Shown piece by piece: positions 36,604 through 46,205 of a DNA stretch of 64,000 nucleotides. Both the position numbers and the translations under genes were made by a program. This DNA comes from Paenarthrobacter ilicis. Lineage in GTDB: Bacteria > Actinomycetota > Actinomycetes > Actinomycetales > Micrococcaceae. The stretch's first letter is position 1. Each line of letters begins with the position of its first letter. The notes beneath the pieces were generated by a model that saw only the letters and a program-made list of their open reading frames with translations, was not told where the DNA came from and made no database searches. The DNA lies in NCBI RefSeq assembly GCF_016907545.1, contig NZ_JAFBCD010000001.1, positions 2,604,001 to 2,668,000 of the forward strand, given 5' to 3'.

Positions 36604-38379
36604 CTACTGCTGGGCTGCGTCCAACGTAACCTCAACCTCTTGGGTCTGGCCGCCGCGGACAAGGGAAACCTTGACCTTGGCGCCCGCCGGCTGCTCCCGC
36701 ACTGCGGCGGTCAACTGGTTGGGATCGCTGACGGTGTAGTCGCCGAACTTGGTGACAACATCGCCTGTTTTGATTCCGGCCTTGGCAGCAGCTGAGCCAC
36801 TGGTCACCGAAGCGACCTCGGCTCCCACGGAGAACCCGGAGTCACTGCCCGTGGAGGACTTGGCCCGGACGGACACTCCGAACTGTCCGTGGCTGGCCTT
36901 GCCGGTATCGATGATCTCCTGGGCCACGCGCTTGGCGTGGTTGATGGGGATACTGAAGCCCACGCCGATGTTGCCGCTGGACGAATCCGACGTGCCGCTG
37001 CCGGCGGAGGCGATTGCCACGTTGACGCCGATGATCTCGCCCTTGTTGTTGACCAGGGCACCGCCCGAGTTGCCCGGGTTGATTGCGGCGTCGGTCTGGA
37101 TCACATTGATGGCTATGGAGCCTTCATTGGCCGTGCTCTGGCTTTGGCTGCCGTTGGGGGGCGCGAACTGGAAGCCCTGGTCCCCACCCTGGGAGCTGTC
37201 GGTGCCCTCCTTGGGTGCTGCCGAGGACGCCACGCTGATGGTGCGGTTAAGGGTGGAGACAATTCCGTCCGTCACGGTGCCCGTGAGTCCCAACGGGGAG
37301 CCAATGGCGACGGCGGTGTCCCCCACGTTGATCTTGGACGAGTCACCCAGCGTGGCCGGAACCAGGCCGGAAGCGTTCTCCACCTTGATCACGGCGAGAT
37401 CGGACAATGGATCCGTTCCCACCACCGTGGCCTTGAGGACCTTGCCATCGCTGGTCCTGACTTCAATTGCCGCGCTGGAAGTAGCACCATCCAGGGTGAC
37501 CACGTGGGTGTTGGTGAGGATGTGGCCCTGGTCATCGAGGATGATTCCCGAGCCCGTGCCCCCTTCATTCCCGCTGGTCGCCTTGATGGTGACCACGCTG
37601 GGCGATGCCTTGGCCGCAGCAGCAGTGATGGCGTTGACGTCATCCTTGTTGTTCACAATGACGGTGCTGGACTGGTTTCCGCTGGCCGCCACCGGTGACG
37701 GGTTATCCCACAGCGCGTTGCTGCCGGCAACAACGCCGCCGCCAATCAAACCTGCCGCGAGCATGCTGGCAACAAGCGTCCCAACACCAAACGCCGGCTT
37801 CTTCTTTGTTGCAACCGACGACGGCTGGCCGGGGACATGTTGGCCGGAGACGTGCTGGCCGCCCGCTGCCTGCTGGTACAGGGGCTGGTTCGGGGTTGCA
37901 GCGAACTGGGACGCGTTCCCGTGCGGGGCTTCGCTGCCGTGCTGCGGATTGCTGTGCTGCGGATTATTGCCCTGCTGGGGTCCGTTGCCGGAGCCGTAGA
38001 ACGGCTGGCGCTGAGGGTACGTGGGGCGCTGTCCGCCGTCATGTCCGGCGGCATTGGGATAGCCTTGCTGCGGCTGCTGCGCTGCGTAAGGCTGCTGCGC
38101 GGCGTAGGGCTGTTGCGCTGCGTGGGGCTGTTGCGCTGTAGGCGGCTGGAAGGCAGGAAGTGGGCTCGTGGCATGCGGGGCGGTGTTGGCCTCCGGAGCC
38201 TGGTGTGATTCGCTCGCCGGGTTCGCTTCAGCCTCATGGCCTGCGCCGTGGTCCGGCTGCGTCTGCCCTGACGGCCAGGCCGCGTGCTGCTGGGCGTTGT
38301 CGCTGCTGCCGGCCACCGACTGCGGCTCTGATGGCTCGCGGTTCTCGGGGGCCTTGCCCTGCTCTGGGTTCTCCGTCAT
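36604..38379 (-). CDS. Membrane-anchored HtrA/DegP-type serine protease with PDZ
   Basis: 591 residues from ATG 38379 (AAAGGAAG upstream). A cytoplasmic low-complexity N-terminus of about 200 residues (Gln/Ala/Pro/His, with 18-nt repeats encoding YAAQQP units) precedes one TM (FGVGTLVASMLAAGLIGGGVVAG). The trypsin-like domain has the triad His292 (LTNTHVV), Asp327 (LSDLAVIK) and Ser438 (NPGNSGGAL); a PDZ domain ends the protein (GDVVTKFGDYTVSDPNQLTAAV). It degrades misfolded envelope proteins outside the membrane. Divergent from the TPM-PspA genes, which suggests shared envelope-stress control. Confidence 0.94.
   Translation of the reverse strand: MTENPEQGKAPENREPSEPQSVAGSSDNAQQHAAWPSGQTQPDHGAGHEAEANPASESHQAPEANTAPHATSPLPAFQPPTAQQPHAAQQPYAAQQPYAAQQPQQGYPNAAGHDGGQRPTYPQRQPFYGSGNGPQQGNNPQHSNPQHGSEAPHGNASQFAATPNQPLYQQAAGGQHVSGQHVPGQPSSVATKKKPAFGVGTLVASMLAAGLIGGGVVAGSNALWDNPSPVAASGNQSSTVIVNNKDDVNAITAAAAKASPSVVTIKATSGNEGGTGSGIILDDQGHILTNTHVVTLDGATSSAAIEVRTSDGKVLKATVVGTDPLSDLAVIKVENASGLVPATLGDSSKINVGDTAVAIGSPLGLTGTVTDGIVSTLNRTISVASSAAPKEGTDSSQGGDQGFQFAPPNGSQSQSTANEGSIAINVIQTDAAINPGNSGGALVNNKGEIIGVNVAIASAGSGTSDSSSGNIGVGFSIPINHAKRVAQEIIDTGKASHGQFGVSVRAKSSTGSDSGFSVGAEVASVTSGSAAAKAGIKTGDVVTKFGDYTVSDPNQLTAAVREQPAGAKVKVSLVRGGQTQEVEVTLDAAQQ
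38051..38150. repeat. 18-bp coding tandem repeat in htrA N-terminus
   Basis: Three to four units of about 18 bp of the type GCTGCTGCGC(T/G)GCGTAGG encode repeated QQPYAA/QQPHAA segments. It is a low-complexity coding repeat; strain-to-strain copy-number variation would be expected. Confidence 0.7.
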
Positions 38380-38700
38380 GGGTCTTCCTTTCGTCCTCGT
38401 CTTCACTAACTATGTACCCCGTAACTGGAACAAACGATGACGTTCGCTGGGAGCTTCCTGAAAGATGCTACGTTCCATGCAGACCGGGCCAGAAAGGCCG
38501 AATAACGGACGGGGAGGGCATCTCTCTCCCATATTTCGCTGGTGGCATATTCGCGGCGGTGGACGGCCAATGGGGTGCACCATAGAATCAAGAGGAATTG
38601 CCACAGCGACCTGCGGCTTTACACCATGCGTGGGGGCGCTGAGCATCCTGTGACGATTGGTACGCCTTGTTCCAGTCGCAGACGTGCTGAAGGGTTGCAC
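38380..38700. other. 321-bp divergent intergenic region, htrA / TPM gene
   Basis: It must contain the promoters of htrA (minus) and of the TPM-pspA pair (plus). GAAGGG six bases before ATG 38701 is the plus-strand ribosome-binding site. I find no convincing -35/-10 pair; frames through it do not look like genes. Confidence 0.6.
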
Positions 38701-40755
38701 ATGCGGTCAATAGTTAAACGCGTACTCGCTGTCATCGGCGTGGCTGGAGTGTTGGCCCTACCGGCCGGCGCAGCTTTTGCTGCCGATCCCGTGACGATTC
38801 CATCCGGGCAGAACATCGTCGACGACGCCAATGTCCTGGGTAGCCGCAAGGGCGAAGTTCAGGACGCCATTCAAAAGACACTCAAGGACCACAAGTACAA
38901 CTTGTACGTCGTGACGGTGGACTCGTTCACCAATCCTTCTGACCCCAAGGCTTGGACCAAGGCTGTGGCCGACAACCGGGGCATGGGCAAGCCGGACGCC
39001 ATTCTGGCGATCTCCACGGCCGGCCAGTACAACTTCGCCCTGAACTCCGGCAGCGGCATTTATTCCAAGCAATCCGCCATCGCACAGAATGCCGTGGTAC
39101 CGAACCTGGCCGGAGGCAAGAAGGACTACGCCCAGGCAGCGATCGATACCGCTGCGGCCATCGGTGATGCCGCAGGCGGTGGCAGCGGCACCGTGCCCAG
39201 CGGCAACGCCGGTGCAGGCGTGCTGGTGGGAGTCGGTGTCGTCGCCGCTGGTGGCGCCGGAACATACCTGTACCTGCGAAACCGTCGCAAGAAGAACGGC
39301 AACCAGGCCGTCAGCGCCAGCTACGGACCCCAGGGCGAGCAGCTCGACCCCCTTGCCGGTTTGAGCATCCCCGAACTCCGCCAGAAGAGCGGTTCGCTGT
39401 TGATCGAAGCTGACGACGCCATCAAGTCCAGCGAACAGGAACTGGGGTTCGCCCAGGCCCAGTACGGCGACTCCGCCATTGGCAACTTCTCCAAGGCATT
39501 GGAAGAAGCAAAGGCCCACATGACGGAATCCTTCAAGCTTCAGCAGCAACTCGACGACCACCTTCCCGACACAGAGGAACAGCAGCGCACATGGCTCGGC
39601 GAGATCATTCGCCGATCCGAGGCCGCCCTGGCCTCACTCCGGGATCAGAAGGCCGACTTCGATTCCCTTCGCGAGTTGGAGAAGAACGCTCCCCAGGCCC
39701 TCGCCGCCGTGAACACCGGCGCGCGTGAGGCTGACTCACGGATTGCCAATGCCGAACAGTCACTGCAGGGCCTTCGGGAGAAGTACGCCGAATCAGCCCT
39801 CACCCAGGTGTCGGACAATATCCTTCAAGCGAAGGAACGGCTGGCCTTCGTCCAGAATGCTGCCAACGCGGCACAGGAAAAGCTGTCCGTCGGCGAGAAC
39901 AGCCTCGCTGCGGTGGCTGTCCGTGCAGCGGAGGAGAGCCTTCACCAGACCAATGTCCTCATCGACGCCATCACCAAGACCGCTGGGAGCCTGGACGAAG
40001 CCCGCAATTCCCTTGAGGGGGCTGTCGCTGAGACCAGCCAGGACCTGGCCCAGGCCAGGGCCATGATCCAGTCCGGAGCGCACCCCGAGCTTGCCGGCCC
40101 CGTGGCCGGTGTCGAGTCGGCGCTGGCCCAAGTAAAGACGGAGATTCAGGGCGGCAAGATCGATCCGATCGCCACGCTCAGCCGTGTTGAGTCGGCCCAC
40201 CAGGCCTTGGATCAGTCGCTTTCCGGCATCCGTGACCAGCAGGAACAGGCCCGACGTGCGCAGGCTTCGCTCCAGCAGACCATCATGGCTGCCCAGTCCC
40301 AGATCAGCGCGACGTCGGATTACATCACCGCGCGGCGCGGCGGCGTAGGTACTGAGGCCCGCACCCGTCTTGCCGAAGCACAACGCAACCTGGACTATTC
40401 GTTGTCCATCTCCCGCAATGACCCGGTGACTGCTTTGACCTACGCCCAGCAAGCACACCAGCTGGCCGCACAGGCGGCGCAACTCGCCCAGTCGGATGTG
40501 GACCAGTTCGGTCACGCTGACCAGGGCTACAGCCGCGGTGGCATGTTCGGCGGCGGCGGTGGTGGTGGAGGCCTGGGTGGCGCCATCCTGGGCGGCATCC
40601 TCATCAACTCGATCCTCAACGGAGGAAGCGGCGGATGGGGCGGCGGCCACAGCGACGGCGGCGGCGGAGGATTCTTCGGCGGCGACTCCGGAGGTGGCGA
40701 CTTTGGTGGCGGCGGAGGCGGCGACTTCGGTGGCGGCGACTCCGGTAGCTTCTAG
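38701..40755 (+). CDS. TPM-domain protein with long coiled-coil and Gly-rich tail
   Basis: 684 residues. Signal peptide (RSIVKRVLAVIGVAGVLALPAGAAFA), TPM domain (residues about 30-150: NIVDDANVLGSRKGEVQDAIQKTL...NRGMGKPDAILAIS), one TM (GAGVLVGVGVVAAGGAGTYLYL) followed by NRRKK, a predicted coiled-coil/helical region of about 400 residues rich in Gln/Glu/Ala, and a C-terminal Gly-rich stretch ending GGDSGSF. Domain order puts the TPM domain outside and the helices in the cytoplasm. TPM proteins can act as phosphatases or in photosystem assembly in other lineages; the role in actinobacteria is not settled. 103 bp upstream of pspA, whose product binds membranes. Confidence 0.88.
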   Translation: MRSIVKRVLAVIGVAGVLALPAGAAFAADPVTIPSGQNIVDDANVLGSRKGEVQDAIQKTLKDHKYNLYVVTVDSFTNPSDPKAWTKAVADNRGMGKPDAILAISTAGQYNFALNSGSGIYSKQSAIAQNAVVPNLAGGKKDYAQAAIDTAAAIGDAAGGGSGTVPSGNAGAGVLVGVGVVAAGGAGTYLYLRNRRKKNGNQAVSASYGPQGEQLDPLAGLSIPELRQKSGSLLIEADDAIKSSEQELGFAQAQYGDSAIGNFSKALEEAKAHMTESFKLQQQLDDHLPDTEEQQRTWLGEIIRRSEAALASLRDQKADFDSLRELEKNAPQALAAVNTGAREADSRIANAEQSLQGLREKYAESALTQVSDNILQAKERLAFVQNAANAAQEKLSVGENSLAAVAVRAAEESLHQTNVLIDAITKTAGSLDEARNSLEGAVAETSQDLAQARAMIQSGAHPELAGPVAGVESALAQVKTEIQGGKIDPIATLSRVESAHQALDQSLSGIRDQQEQARRAQASLQQTIMAAQSQISATSDYITARRGGVGTEARTRLAEAQRNLDYSLSISRNDPVTALTYAQQAHQLAAQAAQLAQSDVDQFGHADQGYSRGGMFGGGGGGGGLGGAILGGILINSILNGGSGGWGGGHSDGGGGGFFGGDSGGGDFGGGGGGDFGGGDSGSF

Positions 40756-40858
40756 AGAGTTCAAGAAGACTAAGTGGGTCCAATCCCCCACATAGAAGCG
40801 GTACAACATCTGATCACTGACTTCAGTGGAACCACTGAGCAGGACGAAAGGCAACACC

Positions 40859-41647
40859 ATGGTTAAGCAGTCCATTTTCGGCAGGATCTCGCAGCTCGCC
40901 AAGGCCAACATCAATGCGTTGCTGGACCAGGCCGAGGATCCGCAGAAGATGCTGGACCAGATGGTCCGCGACTACACGAACAACATTGCCGAGGCGGAGT
41001 CGGCAGTGGCGCAGACCATCGGCAACCTCCGTATGCTGCAGGCCGATTACAACGAGGACATCAAGAATGCGCAGGACTGGGGCAACAAGGCCCTGGCCGC
41101 CTCGCGCAAGGCAGACGAGTACCGTACCTCAGGAAATGCAGCTGACGCCCAGAAGTTCGACAACCTCGCGAAGGTCGCCATCCAGCGCCAGATGACTGCA
41201 GAGTCTGAAGCACGTACGGCAGAGCCCAGCATTGCTTCGCAGACCGAAGTTGTGGACAAGCTCAAGACCGGTCTTGACCAGATGAAGAACAAGCTGAACC
41301 AGCTCACCGCCAAGCGCAACGAACTGGTGGCACGCTCCAAGACCGCCGCCGCGCAGTCCCAGGTTCACGATGCCCTCAAGAGCATCGACATCATGGACCC
41401 CACCAGCGAGGTTGGACGCTTCGAAGAGAAGATCCGCCGCGAAGAAGCCAAGGTGCTTGGCCAGCAGGAACTTGCCAGCTCCAGCTTGGACGCACAGTTC
41501 AACCAGCTGGAAGACCTTGGAGAGCAGACCGAAATTGAGGCACGCTTGGCGGCTCTCAAGTCCGGTGGGTCCAAGCCTGCCATCGGCGCAGGGGCCCCGG
41601 CATCACAAGGTTCCACTATTGACGAAGCCGATTTCGACAAGCTCTAA
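40859..41647 (+). CDS. pspA: PspA/IM30 family membrane-stress protein
   Basis: 262 residues from ATG 40859. Nearly all-helical: IFGRISQLAKANINALLDQAEDPQKMLDQMVRDY, ALAASRKADEYRTSGNAADAQKF, QLTAKRNELVARSKTAAAQSQV, which is the ESCRT-III-like PspA/Vipp1 pattern. It oligomerises at damaged membranes to maintain integrity and proton motive force. No pspBC or regulator ClgR is next to it; the TPM protein is its neighbour in what looks like one transcript. The C-terminal linker ends DEADFDKL. Confidence 0.95.
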   Translation: MVKQSIFGRISQLAKANINALLDQAEDPQKMLDQMVRDYTNNIAEAESAVAQTIGNLRMLQADYNEDIKNAQDWGNKALAASRKADEYRTSGNAADAQKFDNLAKVAIQRQMTAESEARTAEPSIASQTEVVDKLKTGLDQMKNKLNQLTAKRNELVARSKTAAAQSQVHDALKSIDIMDPTSEVGRFEEKIRREEAKVLGQQELASSSLDAQFNQLEDLGEQTEIEARLAALKSGGSKPAIGAGAPASQGSTIDEADFDKL

Positions 41648-41675
41648 GCTGTAACCAAGCACAGAGTCCCTCCAA

Positions 41676-41703
41676 GGGCCGGATCCTCTCCAGGGTCCGG
41701 CCC
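41676..41703. terminator. Hairpin between convergent pspA and gntR-type genes
   Basis: GGGCCGGA (41676-41683) pairs with TCCGGCCC (41696-41703), 28 bp past the pspA stop. No T-run; a bidirectional terminator is plausible. Confidence 0.5.
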
Positions 41704-41725
41704 CTGGCGTTTAACCACCCGGAAG

Positions 41726-42538
41726 CTAACCCGTCTCCGGCGGTGAAGTCCTTCCGGGACTGGCATCGGTGGCTACCTCAGCACGGATCTCGAAACCTTT
41801 GGGGTGGAAGTACGTCACGGTGCATTCCAGCACCTCCCCATGGGGTCCCAGGGTGGTCCGCTCCAGCCGTGGCACCATGGCAAAGCCCCGGACATTCAGG
41901 GCATCCGCAAGATGATCCGGCGGTGCATGCATGGTCACGGTGATTTCCGCCCGGTGCAGCGGCTTCAGGGTCCTGTCCTGGATGACCTGGTAGATGGAGT
42001 TCCGCTCAGCATCCGCCAGGCTTATGTGGCGGCCTATGTGTGAAGGAATAAAGATTTCCGCTATGGCGTAGGGCCATCCGGCACTTGAGTAGGACCTCCG
42101 GATCACCAGCACGAGGTTGTCATCCGAGACCAGCTTGGACGGAACGGAGCCATCCTTCTCCATCCACTTGTACTCAATGAGGCCCTTGACCGTCTTCATG
42201 CCGGCTGCGGTGAACGTCTCCATGAAGGGTGCAAGCCGGTTGAGCATCTTCACGGGTCGCTGGGCCATCACGAAGGTTCCCTTGCCTTGCCTTCGCACCA
42301 ACAGGCCCTTCACCACCAGCTTCTCGATGGCCTTGCGGACGGTGGTCCGACTGATCCCGAAATCGTCCATCAGGGACTCTTCCGTGGGGATGCGTGCTCC
42401 GGGATCCAACCGGCTGATCTGTTCAGTCAGGACGTCTGCCACCTGCTGATAGACCGCCACCGGGCTGTCCCGCTGCAAAATACGGCTACCGTTGCCCTGC
42501 ACATAGTCGTCATTGACCAAGGAGGCCTTCCCTTTCAT
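41726..42538 (-). CDS. GntR/HutC-family transcriptional regulator
   Basis: 270 residues. Winged HTH at residues about 28-95 (VAVYQQVADVLTEQISRLDPGARIPTEESLMDDFGISRTTVRKAIEKLVVKGLLVRRQGKGTFV), typical GntR, followed by a UTRA ligand-binding domain (LIEYKWMEKDGSVPSKLVSDDNLVLVIRR...AEITVTMHAPPDHLADALNVRG). UTRA binds sugars, sugar-phosphates or amino acids. It stands alone, downstream of two tRNA genes, so its regulon cannot be guessed; the gluconate genes in this window are 8.5 kb away. Confidence 0.9.
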   Translation of the reverse strand: MKGKASLVNDDYVQGNGSRILQRDSPVAVYQQVADVLTEQISRLDPGARIPTEESLMDDFGISRTTVRKAIEKLVVKGLLVRRQGKGTFVMAQRPVKMLNRLAPFMETFTAAGMKTVKGLIEYKWMEKDGSVPSKLVSDDNLVLVIRRSYSSAGWPYAIAEIFIPSHIGRHISLADAERNSIYQVIQDRTLKPLHRAEITVTMHAPPDHLADALNVRGFAMVPRLERTTLGPHGEVLECTVTYFHPKGFEIRAEVATDASPGRTSPPETG

Positions 42539-42597
42539 CCCGCACCCTGCAATTCGGAACCGATGCTAGCACCGGACGCACCACGGGCACCTTAAAC

Positions 42598-42633
42598 AAA
42601 AGATCCGGACCAGTAATCTGGTCCGGATCTTTT
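42598..42633 (-). terminator. Terminator of tRNA-fMet copy 1
   Basis: AAAAGATCCGGACCAG, TAAT loop, then the exact complement: a 16-base perfect stem flanked by A and T runs, 6 bp past the tRNA 3' end. It ends in TTTT on the minus strand. Confidence 0.95.
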
Positions 42634-42639
42634 CTCCAG

Positions 42640-42713
42640 TTGCGGGGACAGGATTTGAACCTGTGACCTCTGGGTTATGAGCCCAGCGAGCTACCGAACT
42701 GCTCCACCCCGCG
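42640..42713 (-). tRNA. Initiator tRNA-fMet (CAT), copy 1
   Basis: 74 bases without encoded CCA. Acceptor stem starts CGCGGGG and ends CCCCGC with the initiator-specific C1-A72 mismatch. The anticodon loop is CTCATAA (anticodon CAT) and the anticodon stem carries the initiator GGG/CCC pairs (CTGGGCTCATAACCCAG). A33-type initiator features fit fMet rather than elongator Met. A weak promoter (TTGCGT at 42746-42751, TAGAGT at 42725-42730, 15-base spacer) precedes it on the minus strand. Confidence 0.95.
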
Positions 42714-42828
42714 TCGCAAGAACTACTCTACCCCACCCACCGGGGACGCAATGACCATATGGGGCCCAACGTGCCGCAGATCACGATTCCATCGGAGCGC
42801 CTCATCGAGGTGCCGAAGACGCTTAAAC

Positions 42829-42864
42829 AAAAGATCCGGACCAGTAATCTGGTCCGGATCTTTT
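42829..42864 (-). terminator. Terminator of tRNA-fMet copy 2
   Basis: The same 16-base perfect stem with TAAT loop and T-run as in copy 1, directly after the tRNA 3' end. It makes read-through from copy 2 into copy 1 unlikely. Confidence 0.95.
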
Positions 42865-42870
42865 CTCCAG

Positions 42871-42944
42871 TTGCGGGGACAGGATTTGAACCTGTGACCT
42901 CTGGGTTATGAGCCCAGCGAGCTACCGAACTGCTCCACCCCGCG
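42871..42944 (-). tRNA. Initiator tRNA-fMet (CAT), copy 2
   Basis: Sequence identical to copy 1, including the C1-A72 mismatch and GGG/CCC anticodon-stem pairs of initiators. It has the better promoter of the two and lies upstream of copy 1 on the minus strand. Confidence 0.95.
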
Positions 42945-42955
42945 TCGCAAGAACA

Positions 42956-42984
42956 ACATTACCGTCCGGTGAATGGCAGACCAA
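42956..42984 (-). promoter_or_regulatory. Promoter of tRNA-fMet copy 2
   Basis: On the minus strand TTGGTC (42979-42984), a 17-base spacer and TAATGT (42956-42961), with the -10 ending 12 bp from the tRNA 5' end. This is a good vegetative promoter match. Confidence 0.6.
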
Positions 42985-43011
42985 ATCGAGACGACGTGAT
43001 GTGCATCTCGC

Positions 43012-43059
43012 CAAAGGAAAAGGCCGGCATCCGCTCCCCTGGGAACGAATGCCGGCCTT
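43012..43059 (-). terminator. Terminator after the UPF0182 gene
   Basis: AAGGCCGGCAT (43020-43030) pairs with ATGCCGGCCTT (43049-43059), 18 bp past the UPF0182 stop; on the minus strand it is followed by TTTTCCTTT. Confidence 0.85.
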
Positions 43060-43076
43060 CTATCTACTGCTGTTTG

Positions 43077-46000
43077 TCACTTACTCGGCGAGGGCGAAGG
43101 TGACGGCGTCGCGCTCGGAGAAGCTGACGGCGTCGCACTTGCGTCAGGAGTGCCACCCAAGCGGTTCTCCGCGTCCAGTGCCTTCTTCAAGGCGTCTGAC
43201 AACTTGGTCTGCTGGGTGCCGTACCCTGCGAAGTCGCCCTTGGCCAAGGCGGCCTGACCATCCTGGATCGCCTTGTTGGCCTCGTCCAGTGCTGCCTTGA
43301 GGTCAGCCTTGGCGTCGGTCGGGCCCGTCGGCGGGGTGGTGGTGCCCGGCGGCGCAGTGGGTGTCTGGCCGTTGTTGGCAACATCGCCGGCTGCAGCGCC
43401 GGAGTCTCCACCGAACAACTGGTTCAATGCCTCATCCAGCGTTGGTGCAAACCCGATCTTGTCACCGAAAGCCACCAGCACACGCTGCAACGTGGGGTAG
43501 GACGTCTCACCGGTGGACTTCAGGTAGACGGGCTGCACATAGAGCAAGCCGCCGCCCACAGGGAGCGTGAGCAGGTTGCCGTTCAGCACATCCGAAGCGC
43601 CTTGTCGCAGAAGGTTAAGCGCCTGCGACACCGTGGGATCGGAGTTGAACTTGTTCTGGGCCTGTCCCGGACCAGGAACCTGCGTGTCCGTGGGCAACTG
43701 CAGGAGTCTCAGCTGTCCGTAACTGTCCGCTTTGACGCCCTTGACGTTGCCGGCATCGGAATCAGCTGCCAGGAATCCGTAGAGGATGTTCCTTGCGCTG
43801 CCGTTGACGGTTTGCGGGATGAAGGACGAGGTCAGCTGGAACGCCGGCTTGTCCTGGTCAGGCATCTGGAGCGACATGTAGAACGGGGGCTGCTTGACGG
43901 CCTCCGAGACCGTGGGATCGTTGGGAACGCTCCACGCATCGTTGTTCTGGTAGAAGCTGTCCGGATCCGTCACGTGGTACCGGCCCAGCAGTTCACGCTG
44001 CACCTTGAACAGGTCTTCCGGGTAACGGACGTGGCTCATCAAATCGCCGGACATCTCCGAGTACGGCTTAATGACCGTGGGGAAGACCTTCTGCCAGGCT
44101 TTCAGGATGGGATCCTGATCGTCCCAGGCGTAGAGGCTCACCGAACCGTCATAGGCATCCACTGTCGCCTTGACCGAGTTGCGGATGTAGTTCACGGAAC
44201 TGTTCGGCAATGCGACGGTACGGCCCGCACTGGTCTGGGAATCCGCGGTGGCATTCTGCAACTGCTGCGGCTGCGAATACGGGAAGTACTGGCTGGTGGT
44301 GTAGCCATCCACGATCCACTTCACGCGACCGTCAACAACGGCCGGGTAGGCATTGCCGTCAACAGTCAGGTACGGGGCCAGCTTCTCCACACGTTCGCGG
44401 GGGTTGCGCTCATACAGAATCTGCGACTCGGCATTCACGCCATCGGACAGCAATAGGTCCGACGATTGGAACTTGATGGAGTAGAGGAGACGGTTCAGCC
44501 AGTTCCCGACGTTGGGCCCACCGTTGCCATTGAAGGTGTACTGTGTTTCGCCGCCACCTTCACGACCGGCGGGGCGGTCCTGTTCGCGGTTCGGCGCACC
44601 GTCCGGTGCTCCCACGATCGAGTACTCCGGGGAGTTTTCGCCGAAGTAGATCCGGGGCTCATACGTGGTGTCGTTGCCCAGAACGCCGTTCGAAGGAATT
44701 CCGGACTGCAGGAATTCCGGCTTTCCATCGGCAGTGAACTTGTTGCCCTTTGCTGCCACAACGCCGTAGCCGTGGGTGTAGACAATGTGCCTGTTGACCC
44801 ACGTCTGCTGGTTGGCGCTCAGGCCGTCCGGGTTGAGTTCGCGGACTGCAATCACCGTGTCCTGGACCTTGCCGTCCACAACATAGCGGTCGACGTTCAG
44901 GGTCTGCGGGAACTGGTAATACGGCCGGAACTGCTCAAGCTGGGCAAAGGCCGACGAGATAAGGTTCGGGTCCAAGAGGCGGATGTTTGCCGTCGTCTGG
45001 GCATCGGCAGCCAAGGCACCAGTGGTAGCGGTGGTGGTGGCGTTGTAAGCCGAGACATCGATCTTGTCCAGGCCGTACGCCGCCCGCGTCATCTTGATGT
45101 TCCGGTCAATGAACTCCTTTTCCAAGGTGTTCTCAGACGGGCGGACCTGGAACTGCTGGATCACCCAGGGGTAAACGCCTCCGGCCAGGATCGCCGTGAT
45201 GACCAGCATCGCGGTTCCGATGACCGGCAAGCGCCAGCGCCCGATCACTGCGGCAATGATGAAGAGAATCGCAACCAATGCCGCGGCCACCGCCAGAATG
45301 GCCTTGGTGGGAATCACTGCGTTGACGTCCGTGTAGAGCGCACCGGCCCAGCGGCCGGAGTTGCTTTGGACCGTTGTGTACCTGTCCAGCCAGAAGTTGA
45401 TGCCAAGCAGCACCAGGAAAATGGCACCAGTGACGGCGATGTGGATCTGGGCGGCGCGGCTGGTGAAGATGCCGCGCTCCAGGAGCCTGATGCTGCCGTA
45501 GAGGTAGTGCGTGAGGATTCCGGCGACCCCGGCCACAACGGCAATGCTGATCAGGAACCCGGTGACGAACCCCAGGAACGGCAGCGACATCAGGTAGAAG
45601 CTGATGTCCAGGTTGAACAGAGGATCTGTCTGTCCAAACGGTTCCTGATTGAAGAAGAGCAAGGCCTTCTGCCACTGGCTGGCGGCCGCACTACCGGCGA
45701 ACAGACCGAACAAGACGGGGAGTCCGATCATCACAACGCGGCGGACAGGCTCGAGTTGGGCCTGGTAGCGGTTCAGGTTGTCACGGGCCTCAGCGTCCGG
45801 GGCATAGACAGGACGGGACCTGTAAGCAATCCGGATGGCGAAGAAGACCGCTGCAAACATCATGGCGAAACCGATGAGGAACGTGATGATCCTGGCAAGG
45901 TTTTCGCGGAGATAAACTTCGAAGAATCCTAGCTGCTGGTACCAGAGCACGTCTGTCCAGACATTGGCGAAGAAAATGAACCCGACGACGACCACTGCCA

Positions 46001-46079
46001 CGACAATGAGCGTTGGCGTCAGGGCACCTCGTCTCAGGGGTGATCTTCCGGGCGGGTTGGTGCTGGCGGGACGGGACAA
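43077..46079 (-). CDS. UPF0182 family membrane protein
   Basis: 1000 residues. Seven or so TMs in the first 320 residues ([60 protein letters not shown] and others), then a large outside domain of about 600 residues ([24 protein letters not shown]...[16 protein letters not shown] [15 protein letters not shown]). The C-terminus has a low-complexity Thr/Pro/Gly linker, a short helical segment and a Ser/Pro-rich tail ([14 protein letters not shown]). UPF0182 proteins occur widely in actinobacteria and cyanobacteria with unknown function. Its neighbour upstream is the PDZ-Lon protease gene. Confidence 0.95.
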   Translation of the reverse strand: MSRPASTNPPGRSPLRRGALTPTLIVVAVVVVGFIFFANVWTDVLWYQQLGFFEVYLRENLARIITFLIGFAMMFAAVFFAIRIAYRSRPVYAPDAEARDNLNRYQAQLEPVRRVVMIGLPVLFGLFAGSAAASQWQKALLFFNQEPFGQTDPLFNLDISFYLMSLPFLGFVTGFLISIAVVAGVAGILTHYLYGSIRLLERGIFTSRAAQIHIAVTGAIFLVLLGINFWLDRYTTVQSNSGRWAGALYTDVNAVIPTKAILAVAAALVAILFIIAAVIGRWRLPVIGTAMLVITAILAGGVYPWVIQQFQVRPSENTLEKEFIDRNIKMTRAAYGLDKIDVSAYNATTTATTGALAADAQTTANIRLLDPNLISSAFAQLEQFRPYYQFPQTLNVDRYVVDGKVQDTVIAVRELNPDGLSANQQTWVNRHIVYTHGYGVVAAKGNKFTADGKPEFLQSGIPSNGVLGNDTTYEPRIYFGENSPEYSIVGAPDGAPNREQDRPAGREGGGETQYTFNGNGGPNVGNWLNRLLYSIKFQSSDLLLSDGVNAESQILYERNPRERVEKLAPYLTVDGNAYPAVVDGRVKWIVDGYTTSQYFPYSQPQQLQNATADSQTSAGRTVALPNSSVNYIRNSVKATVDAYDGSVSLYAWDDQDPILKAWQKVFPTVIKPYSEMSGDLMSHVRYPEDLFKVQRELLGRYHVTDPDSFYQNNDAWSVPNDPTVSEAVKQPPFYMSLQMPDQDKPAFQLTSSFIPQTVNGSARNILYGFLAADSDAGNVKGVKADSYGQLRLLQLPTDTQVPGPGQAQNKFNSDPTVSQALNLLRQGASDVLNGNLLTLPVGGGLLYVQPVYLKSTGETSYPTLQRVLVAFGDKIGFAPTLDEALNQLFGGDSGAAAGDVANNGQTPTAPPGTTTPPTGPTDAKADLKAALDEANKAIQDGQAALAKGDFAGYGTQQTKLSDALKKALDAENRLGGTPDASATPSASPSATPSPSPSPSK

Positions 46080-46205
46080 GCTCGGTACCTCATTGGTTTC
46101 AGTGAACAGTCGGTATGCGCGTAATGGACTTTCTCTGCCGCTGGGATATGGCGGAGGCCGTCATATATGCCACGAGTGGCGGTGAAGCTAAGTTCCTCCG
46201 CCAGT

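Larger units (their letters stand above)
42591..42723. repeat. 133-bp direct repeat, copy 1 (tRNA-fMet plus terminator)
   Basis: Identical to 42822-42954 by eye, offset 231 bp. It contains the terminator hairpin, the complete tRNA and ten flanking bases 5' of it, and ends just before the -10 position. Confidence 0.95.
42822..42954. repeat. 133-bp direct repeat, copy 2 (tRNA-fMet plus terminator)
   Basis: Perfect copy of 42591-42723. The 98-bp spacer between the copies is single-copy. Confidence 0.95.

Noticed and set aside
42640..42944. Frames reading AGTGFEPV near the tRNA genes
   Set aside because: This peptide is the familiar false translation of a tRNA antisense strand.
44466..45932. 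488-codon plus-strand frame inside the UPF0182 region
   Set aside because: Antisense to a clearly conserved membrane protein; its translation is rich in Arg, Gly and His like a shadow frame.
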